64,000 nt of DNA from Rikenellaceae bacterium (lineage in GTDB: Bacteria > Bacteroidota > Bacteroidia > Bacteroidales > Rikenellaceae), in the NCBI GenBank assembly GCA_017936385.1, contig JAGBFQ010000013.1, positions 57,616-121,615 of the forward strand, read 5' to 3'. Position numbers and translations under genes: made by a program. The notes beneath the pieces are model-generated. The model was not told the DNA's origin and made no database searches. It saw nothing but the letters and a program-made list of their open reading frames with translations. Below, in pieces: positions 62,433 through 64,000 of the stretch. Numbering within the stretch: position 1 is the first letter of the stretch; the number at the start of each line of letters is the position of its first letter.

Positions 62433-63734
62433 TTATTTCAGAATTCGGTTATCGATAACGTGTTTTCCCTTTCCTTGGCTGCGCTCGATACTGCCGGGTT
62501 CCATCAGTTTGATGTCGGCGGCAATTGACAACACACTCTTAAGGCGGTCGGCCAACATCTTCTTCATTGCAAGCATGCGGCCAATATCGTCGCTGAAGAA
62601 GTCACGGCGAACCTCAACCTGAACTTGTAGGGTGTCGAGGTTGTTGACACGGTCGACGATGAGCATATATTGAGGTTCAAACTCCTTCATCTCGAGGATT
62701 ACGCTCTCAACCTGCGACGGGAACACATTGATACCTCGAATGATAAGCATATCATCACTACGACCCATGATGCGACCCATGCGCACTGCAGTACGGCCAC
62801 ACTCACACTCTCCGGCCATCAGCGTACACAAGTCCTTGGTACGGTAACGCAGCAGCGGCATACCCTCCTTGGTAAGGGTGGTGAACACCAACTCACCCTG
62901 CTCGCCATAGGGCAGTTGTTCGAGGGTGTCGGGGTTGATGATTTCGGGATAGAAGTGGTCCTCGCAGATGTGCGAGCCGTTCTGTGCCTCACACTCATAC
63001 GACACGCCGGGGCCCATAATCTCGCTCAAGCCATAGAGATTGAATCCCTTAAGGCCGAGTCGTTCCTCAATCTCGTGGCGCATATTCTCGGTCCAAGGCT
63101 CGGCACCGAAGGCTCCCACGCGAAGGCTTATATCCTTCTTCGAAAGACCCATCTTCTCAAGCGTCTCGGCCAAGTACAAAGCGTACGAGGGGGTACATGC
63201 GATACCCGTAATTTTAAGGTCACGAATCAGGCGGATGTGTTTTTCGGTATTACCTGTCGAGGTGGGGATTACGGTTGCTCCGAGGTTTTCCACGCCATAG
63301 TGCGCGCCCAGACCACCCGTAAACAAGCCGTAACCGTAGCTCACCGAGAAGGTGTCATCACGCGTGATGCCATAAGCCGTAAGGCAACGAGTCATAACCT
63401 CCGACCACACGGCCAAGTCCTTACGCGTATAACCCACAATTGTAGGATTACCCGTAGTACCCGACGAGGCGTGCACACGCACAATCTCCGAGGCGGGAGC
63501 CGCTTGAAGGCCATAGGGATAGTTGTCACGCAGGTCTTGTTTGGTCGTAAAAGGCAATTTCACGATGTCATCAATGGTCTTGATGTCCTCGGGCGAGAGG
63601 TCCATCTCCTGCATTTTGTTTCGATAGAACGGGGTGTTGTGATACACATAGGTCACAAGTTTCTGCAAACGTTTGCTCTGCAAAGCGTGCATCTCGTCAC
63701 GACTCATACACTCCTTGTTGGGATTCCAAATCAT
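62433..63734 (-). CDS. paaK: Phenylacetate-CoA ligase
   Basis: 433 residues. AMP-binding motif ASSGTTGNPTIVGYT, then GLFTGGLGAHYGVE, YGLSEIMGPG, TLTKEGMPLLRYRTKDL, GRSDDMLIIRGINVFP. It activates phenylacetate or a related aromatic acid with CoA. In anaerobic gut Bacteroidetes the ligase is usually found with an ACT protein or indolepyruvate oxidoreductase; the latter is not in this window. Start at 63734 lies in a region that was duplicated downstream. Confidence 0.95.
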   Translation of the reverse strand: MIWNPNKECMSRDEMHALQSKRLQKLVTYVYHNTPFYRNKMQEMDLSPEDIKTIDDIVKLPFTTKQDLRDNYPYGLQAAPASEIVRVHASSGTTGNPTIVGYTRKDLAVWSEVMTRCLTAYGITRDDTFSVSYGYGLFTGGLGAHYGVENLGATVIPTSTGNTEKHIRLIRDLKITGIACTPSYALYLAETLEKMGLSKKDISLRVGAFGAEPWTENMRHEIEERLGLKGFNLYGLSEIMGPGVSYECEAQNGSHICEDHFYPEIINPDTLEQLPYGEQGELVFTTLTKEGMPLLRYRTKDLCTLMAGECECGRTAVRMGRIMGRSDDMLIIRGINVFPSQVESVILEMKEFEPQYMLIVDRVNNLDTLQVQVEVRRDFFSDDIGRMLAMKKMLADRLKSVLSIAADIKLMEPGSIERSQGKGKHVIDNRILK

Positions 63735-63967
63735 ATTTGTAAGTTTTTAGTTAGTTGCGTTTGTCTTTATTTATAGGGTGATTTGGACGGAGTGTACAGG
63801 TGTTGGACCCTCCCCTAAATCCCCTCCTTGGAGGGGACTTTTGTCGCTACGCTCCGAATTGGGATTCCAAATCATATCTGTAAGTTTTTTAGTTAGTTGC
63901 TTTTGCTTTTATTCATGGGGTGATTTGGACGGAGTGTACAGCGTGTTGGACCCTCCCCTAAATCCCC
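63718..63967. repeat. Imperfect tandem duplication upstream of paaK
   Basis: TTGGGATTCCAAATCATAT and the following 120 bp, including GGTGATTTGGACGGAGTGTA and GTTGGACCCTCCCCTAAAT, occur at 63718-63858 and again from 63859, period about 141 bp. The first copy contains the first paaK codons; the second keeps a relic of them. Few base changes and small indels separate the copies. The CCCTCCCCTAAATCCCC tail looks like a repeated element. Window ends before the second copy closes. Confidence 0.8.
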
Positions 63968-63993
63968 ATTATCAAAGGCGCGCCTTTGATAAT
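63968..63993. repeat. 26-bp perfect palindrome
   Basis: ATTATCAAAGGCG and its exact complement join head to head (63968-63993), with no spacer. It could be a cruciform, the tip of a mobile or repeat element, or a hairpin in RNA. It lies at the window's right edge, so its context is not visible. Confidence 0.7.
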
Positions 63994-64000
63994 GATTCAG

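Noticed and set aside
1..64000. CRISPR array or transposon
   Set aside because: No regularly spaced repeats, cas genes or transposase motifs were seen; only short repeats at 36.4, 44.1 and 63.7 kb.

Overview
The window looks like chromosomal DNA of an anaerobic Bacteroidales bacterium, possibly an Alistipes-like Rikenellaceae; this is inferred, not proven. Grounds: many promoters match the Bacteroidetes -7 box TAnnTTTG with TTG or TTTG about 19-22 bp upstream, Shine-Dalgarno sites are weak, and several families are typical of the phylum (fimbrillin-like Mfa/FimA lipoproteins, BACON domains, BspA-like leucine-rich repeats, M60 and M64 peptidases, Bacteroidetes putative porin, nucleoside kinase with a TGS-type N-terminus). 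No prophage, transposase, CRISPR array or rRNA was seen.

Layout. 1-6.0 kb (minus): surface operon with structured leader RNA, a 39-aa small protein, a fimbrillin-like lipoprotein, a 1195-aa fimbrillin/LRR/BACON/M64 fusion and another fimbrillin. 6.3-6.5 kb: tRNA-Leu(UAG). 6.6-8.7 kb (plus): second surface module (leader RNA, 46-aa protein, fimbrillin-LRR protein). 8.8-13.8 kb (minus): CDF transporter, era, lpdA, C69 dipeptidase. 13.9-20.4 kb: unknown lipoprotein, YggS, tRNA-Arg(CCU), yceD-rpmF-plsX, a YtxH/holin-like/coiled-coil operon. 20.5-34.4 kb: SUI1 factor, gluzincin-like large protein, DUF2147, PBP1A, asd, biotin-dependent carboxylase subunit, BACON lipoprotein, ABC-F, radA, PepSY-like protein. 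34.5-41.6 kb (minus): groESL, rny, a probable 6S RNA, zapA, a coiled-coil protein, rimO, ftsY. 41.7-49.1 kb: small beta-barrel, third copy of the leader RNA with a lipoprotein, tRNA-Arg(UCU) with a duplicated 3' end, lytic transglycosylase, putative porin, pssA, manC. 49.1-51.8 kb: fourth surface module (a different structured leader, a 47-aa protein, a 712-aa fimbrillin). 51.9-63.7 kb: nucleoside kinase, M60 peptidase, nitroreductase, a nfo/U32/methyltransferase operon, ACT protein and paaK. 63.7-64.0 kb: imperfect tandem duplication and a 26-bp palindrome.

Most genes are housekeeping. The most striking signal is shared architecture of the surface-lipoprotein loci. Three loci (about 5.8-6.0, 6.65-6.91 and 43.6-43.9 kb) start with the same roughly 170-215 nt RNA fold. 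The three copies differ in sequence but keep nested helices by compensatory changes, which is evidence for a real structured RNA. Three of the four loci also encode, between leader and first lipoprotein, a 39-47 aa protein with the motif YLxPE(V/I) followed by GFxGS. Together these suggest an undescribed RNA plus small-protein module controlling or accompanying fimbrillin-type surface proteins. I do not recognise the RNA, but could not search Rfam.
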